Made by a program: the position numbers and the translations under genes
Notes under the pieces: generated by a model
Told to the model about the DNA's origin: nothing
The model's database searches: none
What the model saw: the letters and a program-made list of their open reading frames with translations, nothing else
DNA from: Metarhizobium sp039808465
GTDB taxonomy: Bacteria; Pseudomonadota; Alphaproteobacteria; Rhizobiales; Rhizobiaceae
Assembly: GCA_039808465.1 (NCBI GenBank)
Contig: JBDHTA010000178.1
Span: 1 to 8,316, forward strand
Direction of reading: 5' to 3'
DNA: 8,316 bases
Shown: in pieces, positions 1 to 6,557 of the stretch
Position numbering within the stretch: position 1 is the first letter of the stretch
How the letters are laid out: each line of letters starts with the position of its first letter

Positions 1-776
1 TCTATTCCTTCTGGCTCAGCCTGCACGAATATATCATCCCCTACGGCATGGGCGATCTCGTCTGGTTCGAGAACTACGCCCTGATGATGACCGACGAATT
101 CGCCAGCGTCTCATGGATCACCATGAAGCTGACGGTGATCGTGGTGGTGCTGGAATTCCTGATCGCCTTTGGCCTGGCGCTGCTGCTCAACCAGCCATGG
201 CTGAAATTCCGCGAATTCTATCTGCTGGTGCTGATGCTGCCGATCCTGATGACGCCGGTGGCGGTGGCGCTGATGTTCCGGCTGATGTTCAATCCCAACC
301 TCGGCATCATCAACTGGGTGATTTCGCTGGTCGGCATTCCCCAGCAGGGCTGGTTCGGCGATCCGAATCTGGCGCTGGCGACTGTCGTTTTCGTGGATAT
401 CTGGAACGAGACCTCGCTGATGCTGATCATGCTCTATGCCGGGCTGAAATCGCTGCCGCAGGATCCGGTGGAAGCCGCCCGCATCGATGGCGCCAGCGCC
501 TTCCAGATTCTGCGCCACGTCACCCTGCCGATGCTCAAGCCCGTCATTCTCGTGACGCTGCTGATCCGCATGATCACCGCGCTGAAAAGCTACGACCTCA
601 TCTACATGCTGACGCAGGGCGGACCCGGCAAGGTGACCGAGACCATCAGCTTCTATGCCTACCGCCTCGGCTTCCGCTTCCTCGATATCGGGCAGGCGGC
701 GGCGGTGTCCTTCATCCTTCTTGCCGCGGTGGTCGCTCTGACGATCCTTCTGCTGCGCATCATGCGGGAGAACTGA
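1..776 (+). CDS. Sugar/polyol ABC transporter permease, MalF/UgpA type (5' end cut by window)
   Basis: Inner-membrane permease subunit of a CUT1-family carbohydrate importer. The reading frame is open from base 3 with no stop (it begins YSFWLSL, typical of the end of the first membrane helix in this family), so the ATG at 48 is internal and roughly 40-60 N-terminal residues lie upstream. Five hydrophobic segments follow, at about bases 115-190, 215-290, 370-445, 540-610 and 695-765. The cytoplasmic EAA loop that docks on the ATPase is clear at 471-542 (EAARIDGAS, then LPMLKP). The sequence LTQGGPGKVTETISFYAYR at 609-665 is a hallmark of the MalF/UgpA half rather than the MalG half. The stop at 774-776 is 2 bases before the dehydratase start. 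The MalG-type partner and binding protein are not downstream, so they should lie upstream or elsewhere. The solute cannot be read from the permease itself. Confidence 0.93.
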   Translation, partial: YSFWLSLHEYIIPYGMGDLVWFENYALMMTDEFASVSWITMKLTVIVVVLEFLIAFGLALLLNQPWLKFREFYLLVLMLPILMTPVAVALMFRLMFNPNLGIINWVISLVGIPQQGWFGDPNLALATVVFVDIWNETSLMLIMLYAGLKSLPQDPVEAARIDGASAFQILRHVTLPMLKPVILVTLLIRMITALKSYDLIYMLTQGGPGKVTETISFYAYRLGFRFLDIGQAAAVSFILLAAVVALTILLLRIMREN

Positions 777-778
777 CG

Positions 779-3052
779 ATGAGCGACGAGCAGGCCCCGC
801 GCTGGAAGCGCATGCAGGAATGGGACAGGCGCCCCCTGCGTCTCGACAGCTTTTCCGAGGAAAGCCCCGAAAACGGCTTTTCCGTCTTCCATTCGCCTTA
901 TGATCCCAAGCCCGGCCTGACGCTCGGGCCGGATGGCGATATCCTCGCCATGGATGGCCGCAAGGCCGCCGACTTCGATATTCTCGACGCCTTCATCGCC
1001 GCCCATCATATCGACCGCAGCGTCGCCGCCGAGGCGATGGCGCTCGACAGCACCCAGATCGCCCGCATGCTGGTGGATGTGAACGTGCCCCGCGAGGAGC
1101 TGGAGCGGCTGGCGCGCGGCATGACGCCCGCCAAGCTCGCCGAGGTGGTGGGAAGGCTTTCGGCGCTGGAGGCGACCTTCGCCTATGCCAAGATGCGCCA
1201 GCGCCACAGCCCCGGCAATCAGGCGCATGTGACCAACGCCAAGGACGACCCGCTGCAACTGGCAGCCGATTCCGCCATTGCCGTCGCGCTCGGCTTCGAT
1301 GAAATCGAGACCACCATGCGCGTGGCGGGCAATGCCTGGGCCAATGCGCTGGCCTGCACCGTGGGCACCGCCGCCGGGCGCGGAAACACCCTGTTCCAGT
1401 GCTCCATCGAGGAAGCCGAGGAATTGAAGATCGGCCTTGCGGGCCTTGCCACCTATGCGGAGACGGTGTCCGTCTATGGCAGCGAGCGCTCCTTCGTGGA
1501 TGGCGACGACACGCCGTGGTCCAAAACCTTCCTCACCGCCGCCTATGCCTCACGCGGCATCAAGGCGCGCTGCACCTCCGGCGCGGGCTCCGAACTGCTG
1601 ATGGGCTTTCACGAGAAATGCTCGGTGCTGTATCTCGAAGCCCGGTGCCTGTGCCTCCAGCGCGCCATGGGCGTACAGGGCACGCAGAACGGCGGCGTCG
1701 ACGGCGCGCCGCTGACGGCTTCCATGCCGGGCGGCATCCGCGAATTGATGGCGGAAAACCTGCTGGCGGTGTGGCTGGGCCTGGAATGCGCCTCCGGCAA
1801 CGATACCAAGACTTCCGAATCCGAAATCCGCATCGGCGCGAAGATCACGCCCTATCTGCTGGCGGGATCGGATCTCATCACCTCCGGCTTCGGCTCGATC
1901 CGCGCCTATGACAATTCCTTCAATCCCTCGCTGTTCAACGCCGAGGAGATGGAGGATTACCTCGTGCTGCAACGGGATTTTGAGGTGGATGGCGGCCTTG
2001 CGCCGCTCGCCGAGGACGCGGCGCTGGCCGTGCGGCGTCAGGCGGTCGAAGCGCTGGATGACGTGCTGGACGAGCTTGGGCTCGCCAAGGCCGATAACGC
2101 GATGAAGGAAAGCGTCATACACGCCTCCGGTTCCGACGACACCGAAACCTTCCCGCCGGTGCGCACCTTGCAGATCAGCCGTGATATTGCCGCGCGCGGG
2201 CTGACCGCTCTCGACGTGGTGCGGGCGCTCGCGCTGCGCGGCCATCGCGCCATGGCGGAAAACCTGATGGGGATGCTGCGCCAGCGCATCAGCGGCGACT
2301 ACCTGCAAACCTCCGCCATCGTGCGCGACGGCAAGGTGATCAGCGCCGTCAACGATCCGAACCATTATTCCGGGCCGGGCACCGGCTACAGCATGGACGC
2401 GGCGCGCTGGGAGCGGGTGAAGGCCGTGCGCGGCACCATCAATCGCGGCCATATCCTCGATGCCGAGGGCAGTCATGAGGCACCGGCCGGTTCGGCGCAA
2501 TTCTATCCGATCGGCAAGGCGGACAAGGGCCATGACCCGCATGAGGTGGTGGTCGGCATTTCCCCCGCCTTCGGCGAGCGCCTGCACCGCACCACGGCGG
2601 GCCATGCGGTGAGCGATGTGCTGGACGCGCTGACGAAAGGCATTCTCGAAGGCGGCGGCATGCCGCGCGTGGTGCGTATCCGCCATACGGCCGACACATC
2701 CTTCCTCGGGCTGAGCGCCGCGCATCTGGCGGGCTCCGGCTACGGCATCGGCATTCAGGCCAAGGGCACCGCGATCATCCACCACAAGGACCGGCTGCCG
2801 CACATGAACCTCGAACTGTTTTCCAACGCGCCGCTGGTGTCGCTGGAGCAATACCGGGCCATGGGCCGCAATGCCGGGCGCATGACCTGGGGCGAGACGC
2901 CCGAGCCGATCATCGTCACCAATGACGGGCAGGCGCTGGGAGCGCGGTTCCACCCCCGCGTCGCCCTGCTCTACGCCATCGAAACCGAAATGACCGAACC
3001 CGGCGCCGAGCCGGAGGAAATGTTCTTCGCCAGCGCGGAGCGTAACGCATGA
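779..3052 (+). CDS. B12-dependent diol/glycerol dehydratase, fused large and medium subunits
   Basis: Adenosylcobalamin-dependent radical enzyme converting a 1,2-diol to an aldehyde plus water. Residues 1 to about 555 match the large subunit (PduC/DhaB1) and about 588-757 the medium subunit (PduD/DhaB2), joined by a linker of about 30 residues. Aligned from memory with the Klebsiella oxytoca large subunit, the active-site stretch is gapless at an offset of +7. Conserved residues are Q148, H150, E177, E228, Q303, D342 and S369 (K. oxytoca Q141, H143, E170, E221, Q296, D335, S362), covering the metal ligands and catalytic residues. S301 and Q336 are replaced by D308 and T343. K662 matches the cobalamin-contacting K135 of the medium subunit. 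The PduD N-terminal encapsulation segment is missing. The ATG at 779 follows GGGAG (766-770); the frame is open further upstream to 113, but that part overlaps the permease. The stop overlaps the small-subunit start. Family is certain; the exact substrate is unknown. Confidence 0.95.
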   Translation: MSDEQAPRWKRMQEWDRRPLRLDSFSEESPENGFSVFHSPYDPKPGLTLGPDGDILAMDGRKAADFDILDAFIAAHHIDRSVAAEAMALDSTQIARMLVDVNVPREELERLARGMTPAKLAEVVGRLSALEATFAYAKMRQRHSPGNQAHVTNAKDDPLQLAADSAIAVALGFDEIETTMRVAGNAWANALACTVGTAAGRGNTLFQCSIEEAEELKIGLAGLATYAETVSVYGSERSFVDGDDTPWSKTFLTAAYASRGIKARCTSGAGSELLMGFHEKCSVLYLEARCLCLQRAMGVQGTQNGGVDGAPLTASMPGGIRELMAENLLAVWLGLECASGNDTKTSESEIRIGAKITPYLLAGSDLITSGFGSIRAYDNSFNPSLFNAEEMEDYLVLQRDFEVDGGLAPLAEDAALAVRRQAVEALDDVLDELGLAKADNAMKESVIHASGSDDTETFPPVRTLQISRDIAARGLTALDVVRALALRGHRAMAENLMGMLRQRISGDYLQTSAIVRDGKVISAVNDPNHYSGPGTGYSMDAARWERVKAVRGTINRGHILDAEGSHEAPAGSAQFYPIGKADKGHDPHEVVVGISPAFGERLHRTTAGHAVSDVLDALTKGILEGGGMPRVVRIRHTADTSFLGLSAAHLAGSGYGIGIQAKGTAIIHHKDRLPHMNLELFSNAPLVSLEQYRAMGRNAGRMTWGETPEPIIVTNDGQALGARFHPRVALLYAIETEMTEPGAEPEEMFFASAERNA

Positions 3053-3483
3053 GCCCCGAACCCGATATCGATCCCCGCGACCTCTATCCGTTGTCCGAGA
3101 AGGCCCCGCATCTGGTGCGCAGCCAGACCGGGCTGACCCTTGCGGATTTCACCGTCGATGCCGTGCTGGAAGGCCGCATTGGCGCCGCCGATCTCGCCAT
3201 CACCCCGGAAGCCTTGCGCTTGCAGGCCGATGTCGCCCGCGCCGTCGGCCGCGACCGTCTGGCCGAGAATTTCGAGCGCGCCGCCGAGCTGGTGGCCGTG
3301 CCGCAGGAAATGCTGCTCGACACCTACGAACTGCTGCGCCCCGGCCGCGCCAAATCCGCCAATGAGTTGCGCGAGCGCGCCGGACTGATGCGGCGCGGCT
3401 ATGGCGCCACCCGCATCGCCGCCTTGATCGAAGAAGCCGCCGACGTCTGCGAACGGCGCGGGCTTTTCACCAAAAGATTTTAG
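3049..3483 (+). CDS. B12-dependent diol/glycerol dehydratase, small subunit
   Basis: Small subunit (PduE/DhaB3 family, 144 residues) that completes the dehydratase with the fused chain upstream. Family landmarks are YPLSEKAPH (residues 13-21), LADFTVDAVL (31-40), ITPEALRLQA (51-60), then GRDRLAENFERAAELVAVP (67-85) and ELLRPGR (93-99). Microcompartment-linked PduE proteins are about 170 residues and start with a targeting helix followed by an Ala/Pro-rich linker. That N-terminal part is absent here, and the protein begins almost directly at the conserved core. The ATG at 3049 overlaps the previous stop as ATGA, with GGAG at 3037-3040, so the two subunits are probably translationally coupled and made in equal amounts. 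Fourteen bases separate its stop from the ATPase start. Identification is firm; substrate range is set mainly by the large subunit. Confidence 0.95.
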   Translation: MSPEPDIDPRDLYPLSEKAPHLVRSQTGLTLADFTVDAVLEGRIGAADLAITPEALRLQADVARAVGRDRLAENFERAAELVAVPQEMLLDTYELLRPGRAKSANELRERAGLMRRGYGATRIAALIEEAADVCERRGLFTKRF

Positions 3484-3497
3484 AGAAGGAAACAGCA

Positions 3498-4595
3498 ATG
3501 GCTCAGGTGGAAGTGGTCCGGCTCGCCAAAAGCTTCGGTTCGGTGGATATCATCCGCGATCTCGACCTGAAGATCGGCAACGGGGAATTCGTGGTGCTGG
3601 TCGGCCCCTCCGGCTGCGGCAAGACCACGCTGTTGCGGATGATCGCCGGGCTGGAAGCCACCTCGGCGGGCGAAATCCGCATCGGCGAGCGTGACGTCAC
3701 GCATCTGTCGCCGCGCAACCGCGATATCGCCATGGTGTTCCAGTCCTACGCGCTCTACCCGCATATGACCGCCGCCGAGAACATGGGCTTCAGCCTGAAG
3801 CTCGCCAAGGTTCCGCAGGCGCAGATCGACGATCAGGTGAAGCGGGCGGCGAAGATGCTGCATATCGATCACCTCTTGGCGCGCAAGCCCCGCGAACTCT
3901 CCGGCGGCCAGCGCCAGCGCGTCGCCATGGGCCGCGCCATGGTGCGCCAGCCCGCCGTCTACCTGTTCGACGAGCCGCTTTCCAATCTCGACGCGCAGTT
4001 GCGCACCTCGATGCGCGCCGAAATCAAGCGCATGCATCTGGAAGAAAAGCAGACGGTGATTTACGTCACCCATGACCAGATCGAGGCGATGACGCTGGCC
4101 GACCGCATCGTCGCCATGCGCGCCGGAAAGATCGAGCAGATCGGCTCGCCCGACGATCTCTACAACCGCCCCGCCACCACCTTCGTCGCGAAATTCATCG
4201 GCTCCCCGGCCATGAACCTCTTGCCCGCGACGCTGCAAGCCGGAGAAATCGCCGTCGATGGCGGCGCCGCCTTCCCGCTGCCGCCAGCCTTTGCGCATCT
4301 GAAAGGCGAAAGCGGCCGCAAGGTTCTGCTCGGCATCCGCCCGGAAGCCTTCCATCTGGAAGCGCGCCGCCCGGACTGGCCGTCCTTTGCCGTCACCGCC
4401 TCGCTGATCGAGCCCTGCGGCGCGGAAGTCTATGTCATCGGCGATCTCGCCGGGCAGGATGTGACGCTGCGCCTGCAACCCGGCACCGCGCCGGGGCGCG
4501 GCGAAACGCGCAATTTCCATATCGACGCCGGTGCGGTGCATCTGTTCGACGCCGCAACCGAACGCAGCCTGCGCAATGAGGGAGGAAACTCATGA
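3498..4595 (+). CDS. Sugar/polyol ABC transporter ATP-binding protein, MalK/UgpC type
   Basis: Cytoplasmic ATPase that powers the importer whose permease ends at 776. All nucleotide-binding motifs are intact: Walker A GPSGCGKTT (residues 36-44), Q-loop glutamine Q82, signature LSGGQ (134-138), Walker B VYLFDE (154-159, catalytic E159) and switch histidine H192. Residues from about 240 onward form the C-terminal TOBE-type regulatory domain of the MalK/UgpC group, giving a normal total of 365 residues. The ATG at 3498 follows AGAAGGA (3484-3490). The stop overlaps the ATG of the next gene (ATGA at 4592-4595). The two dehydratase genes between permease and ATPase tie the enzyme to the transported compound. 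The group energises many different sugar and polyol importers, so it does not reveal the solute. Confidence 0.96.
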   Translation: MAQVEVVRLAKSFGSVDIIRDLDLKIGNGEFVVLVGPSGCGKTTLLRMIAGLEATSAGEIRIGERDVTHLSPRNRDIAMVFQSYALYPHMTAAENMGFSLKLAKVPQAQIDDQVKRAAKMLHIDHLLARKPRELSGGQRQRVAMGRAMVRQPAVYLFDEPLSNLDAQLRTSMRAEIKRMHLEEKQTVIYVTHDQIEAMTLADRIVAMRAGKIEQIGSPDDLYNRPATTFVAKFIGSPAMNLLPATLQAGEIAVDGGAAFPLPPAFAHLKGESGRKVLLGIRPEAFHLEARRPDWPSFAVTASLIEPCGAEVYVIGDLAGQDVTLRLQPGTAPGRGETRNFHIDAGAVHLFDAATERSLRNEGGNS

Positions 4596-5383
4596 GCAAC
4601 ACCCTTCTGAACGGCAAGACGGCGCTGGTTACCGCCGCCGGTTCCGGCATCGGCCGCGAATCCGCCCGGATTCTGGCGGGCAACGGCGCTTTCGTGATGG
4701 TGACCGACCGAAACGAGGCCTTGGCGCAGGAAACGGCGGAGATGATCCGCGCCGCTGGCGGCCTTGCCGCGTCGTCGGCGATGGATGTGGCGGACGAAGC
4801 CGCCGTCGCCGAGGTTTTCGCAAGGCTGGTGCGCGAGCGCGGCGCGCTGAATATCCTGCACAATCACGCCGGGATCCAGATCGGCGGCGCGCTGGAGGCG
4901 ATCGATACCGCCGACATGCGCAAGAGCTACGAGATCAACGTCGTCGCGCAATTTGCGGCCTGCAAGGCGGCGCTGCCGCATATGCGGGCTCAAGGCGGCG
5001 GCGTCATCCTCAACACCGCCTCGAATGCGGGCGTGTTTCTTGACAAGGGCATGCTCGCCTATATCACCACCAAGTCGGCTGTCATCACCATGACCAAGCA
5101 GATCGCGCTGGATTACGCCCGCGACGGCATCCGGGTGAACGCGCTCTGCCCCGGCTGGGTCGACACGCCCTTCAACGGCCCCTATGAGGCGCAGCTTGGC
5201 GGCCGCGCCGCTCTGGAAAAGGTGGTGCGCGATCTGGTGCCGATGGGCCGTTTCGGCCGCCCGGAGGAGATCGCCGAAGCCGTGCTTTTCCTCTGCTCGG
5301 ATCGCTCCTCCTTCATCACCGGTCATGCGCTGGTGGTGGATGGCGGCGAATGCCTCGCAGGCGGCAGCAATTCTTCCGTTTGA
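4592..5383 (+). CDS. Short-chain dehydrogenase/reductase (classical SDR, probably NAD-dependent)
   Basis: Classical SDR of 263 residues that interconverts an alcohol and a carbonyl in the cytoplasm. It has a Rossmann cofactor motif TAAGSGIG (14-21), in which Ala replaces the usual first Gly. D39 at the end of the second strand favours NAD(H) over NADP(H). The NNAG motif reads NHAG (91-94). The catalytic tetrad is complete: N116, S144, Y157 and K161 (Y157-ITT-K161). The C-terminal part has the usual PGWVDTP (187-193) and ITGHALVVDGG (242-252) elements. The ATG at 4592 overlaps the ATPase stop and has a strong GGAGG at 4581-4585. In context it could oxidise the imported polyol, or process the aldehyde made by the dehydratase or phospho-lyase. 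The sequence does not say which, and SDR substrate specificity cannot be predicted from these motifs. Confidence 0.93.
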   Translation: MSNTLLNGKTALVTAAGSGIGRESARILAGNGAFVMVTDRNEALAQETAEMIRAAGGLAASSAMDVADEAAVAEVFARLVRERGALNILHNHAGIQIGGALEAIDTADMRKSYEINVVAQFAACKAALPHMRAQGGGVILNTASNAGVFLDKGMLAYITTKSAVITMTKQIALDYARDGIRVNALCPGWVDTPFNGPYEAQLGGRAALEKVVRDLVPMGRFGRPEEIAEAVLFLCSDRSSFITGHALVVDGGECLAGGSNSSV

Positions 5384-5399
5384 ACCGAAGCACAGCAAC

Positions 5400-5404
5400 A
5401 AGGA
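5400..5404 (+). promoter_or_regulatory. Ribosome binding site fixing a GTG start for the kinase gene
   Basis: AAGGA lies 7 bases before the GTG at 5412. It is the only good Shine-Dalgarno match in the 28-base gap after the SDR stop, and there is no in-frame ATG in that gap. The frame is open back to 5184, but that region lies inside the SDR gene. Confidence 0.6.
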
Positions 5405-5411
5405 CATCGCC

Positions 5412-6551
5412 GTGCCGATCAAGCCTCACCCCGCCCCTTCCGGCGGCCTGCCGCCTTTCGTCGTAACGACGGACCCCGCCTGCACGGCGCAGGCCGGAGC
5501 CGACGCCGATAGCGGGCTTCTCTCCCAGGCCCCGCCCGGCGTGACGCCGGAGGAAGCGGCCCGCATCGCCGCCCATGTCTTCGGCGTTTCCGGCGAGATG
5601 CGGATGCTGTCTTCCGAGCGGGATTCGAACGTCCATATGCGCCTCGCCAGCGGCGAGCAGGCGCTCCTGAAAATCACCAACGCGGCGGAGGACCGCGCCG
5701 TCACCGCCATGCAGACCGCCGCGCTCGCGCATCTTGCCGCCGTCGATCCCTCGCTGCCGGTGCAGCGCGTCTGCGAAACGCTTGGCGGGAAAGCCTTCGA
5801 GATCGTCACCGGCCCCTCGGGGCAGCAGCATGTGGCACGGCTCCTCACCTTCATCGACGGCACCATGCTGCATGCCGCCACGCCCGGCCCCGGCCTGCAT
5901 CGCGAAATCGGCGCGCTGCTGGCGCGGTTGACGAAAGGGTTGCGCGGCTTCTTCCACCCGGCGGCGGGCCATGTGCTGCAATGGGATATCAAGCACGCCG
6001 CCCGGCTGCGCCCGATGCTGGACGCCGTCGAGGACAATGCGCTGCGCCTGCGGCTGACCGCCCTGCTCGACCGCTTCGATGCCGAAATCGCCCCGCGCCT
6101 GCCGCATCTGCGCGCCCAGATCGTCCATAACGATTTCAATCCGCATAATCTCGTGGTCGACGGGCCGCAGGCAGTGCTGCCGACCGGCATCATCGATTTC
6201 GGCGACATGGTGCATACGCCGATCCTGTGCGATCTCGCGGTCGCCTGCTCCTATCACCTCGTGGATGGCGACGAGCCGCTGCGCCGGGCCGCCGATCTGG
6301 TGGCGGGCTATGCGCGGATCCTGCCGCTGGAGGAGGAGGAATTCGCGCTGCTGCCGGATCTGATCCGGCTGCGCCACATCACCACGCTCGCCATTACATC
6401 ATGGCGGGCGCGCCGTTATCCCGAAAACGCCGCCTATATCCTGCGCAATGCCGCCGCCTCCCTGCGGGGGCTGGATGTCATCGACCGCATCGGCACGGAC
6501 AAGACCGCCGGGGCGCTGCGCACTGCTGCCCTTTCCGCACAACCGGAGTAA
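5412..6551 (+). CDS. Phosphotransferase of the hydroxylysine/amino-alcohol kinase family (APH fold)
   Basis: Cytoplasmic kinase that phosphorylates a hydroxyl group on a small molecule. With the GTG start it has 379 residues. The fold runs from about residue 36. VLKIS-like LLKIT contains the candidate ATP-binding lysine K87, the catalytic loop is HNDFNPHN (239-246, catalytic D241), and the metal-binding DFG-type motif is IDFGD (261-265, D262). The stretches VARLLTFIDG (141-150), REIGALLARL (164-173) and FHPAAGHVLQWDI (181-193) resemble mammalian hydroxylysine kinase (HYKK/AGPHD1) rather than antibiotic kinases. The first 35 or so residues are Pro/Ala-rich and low in complexity, so a later start cannot be excluded. 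The neighbour 6 bases downstream belongs to the phospho-lyase family that uses the products of such kinases, which supports an amino-alcohol substrate (hydroxylysine, ethanolamine, aminopropanol or a related compound). An antibiotic-resistance role is unlikely. Confidence 0.85.
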   Translation: MPIKPHPAPSGGLPPFVVTTDPACTAQAGADADSGLLSQAPPGVTPEEAARIAAHVFGVSGEMRMLSSERDSNVHMRLASGEQALLKITNAAEDRAVTAMQTAALAHLAAVDPSLPVQRVCETLGGKAFEIVTGPSGQQHVARLLTFIDGTMLHAATPGPGLHREIGALLARLTKGLRGFFHPAAGHVLQWDIKHAARLRPMLDAVEDNALRLRLTALLDRFDAEIAPRLPHLRAQIVHNDFNPHNLVVDGPQAVLPTGIIDFGDMVHTPILCDLAVACSYHLVDGDEPLRRAADLVAGYARILPLEEEEFALLPDLIRLRHITTLAITSWRARRYPENAAYILRNAAASLRGLDVIDRIGTDKTAGALRTAALSAQPE

Positions 6552-6557
6552 ACCGCC

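Noticed and set aside
113..778. Upstream extension of the dehydratase frame by 222 codons.
   Set aside because: It overlaps the permease in another frame, and its translation is unstructured and repetitive. The ATG at 779 has a good ribosome binding site and begins the family match.
1550..2953. A 467-codon open frame on the minus strand opposite the dehydratase.
   Set aside because: Low-complexity composition, no family motifs, and full overlap with a certain gene. The similar minus-strand frames at 3480-4541, 4430-5422 and 5316-6377 are rejected for the same reason.
5184..5411. Upstream extension of the kinase frame into the SDR gene.
   Set aside because: It overlaps the conserved C-terminal part of the SDR and shows no kinase similarity. 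The GTG at 5412 with AAGGA upstream is a better start.
5412..6551. Aminoglycoside-resistance interpretation of the APH-fold kinase.
   Set aside because: Motifs and surrounding sequence resemble hydroxylysine kinase, and the gene sits in a catabolic operon beside a matching phospho-lyase.
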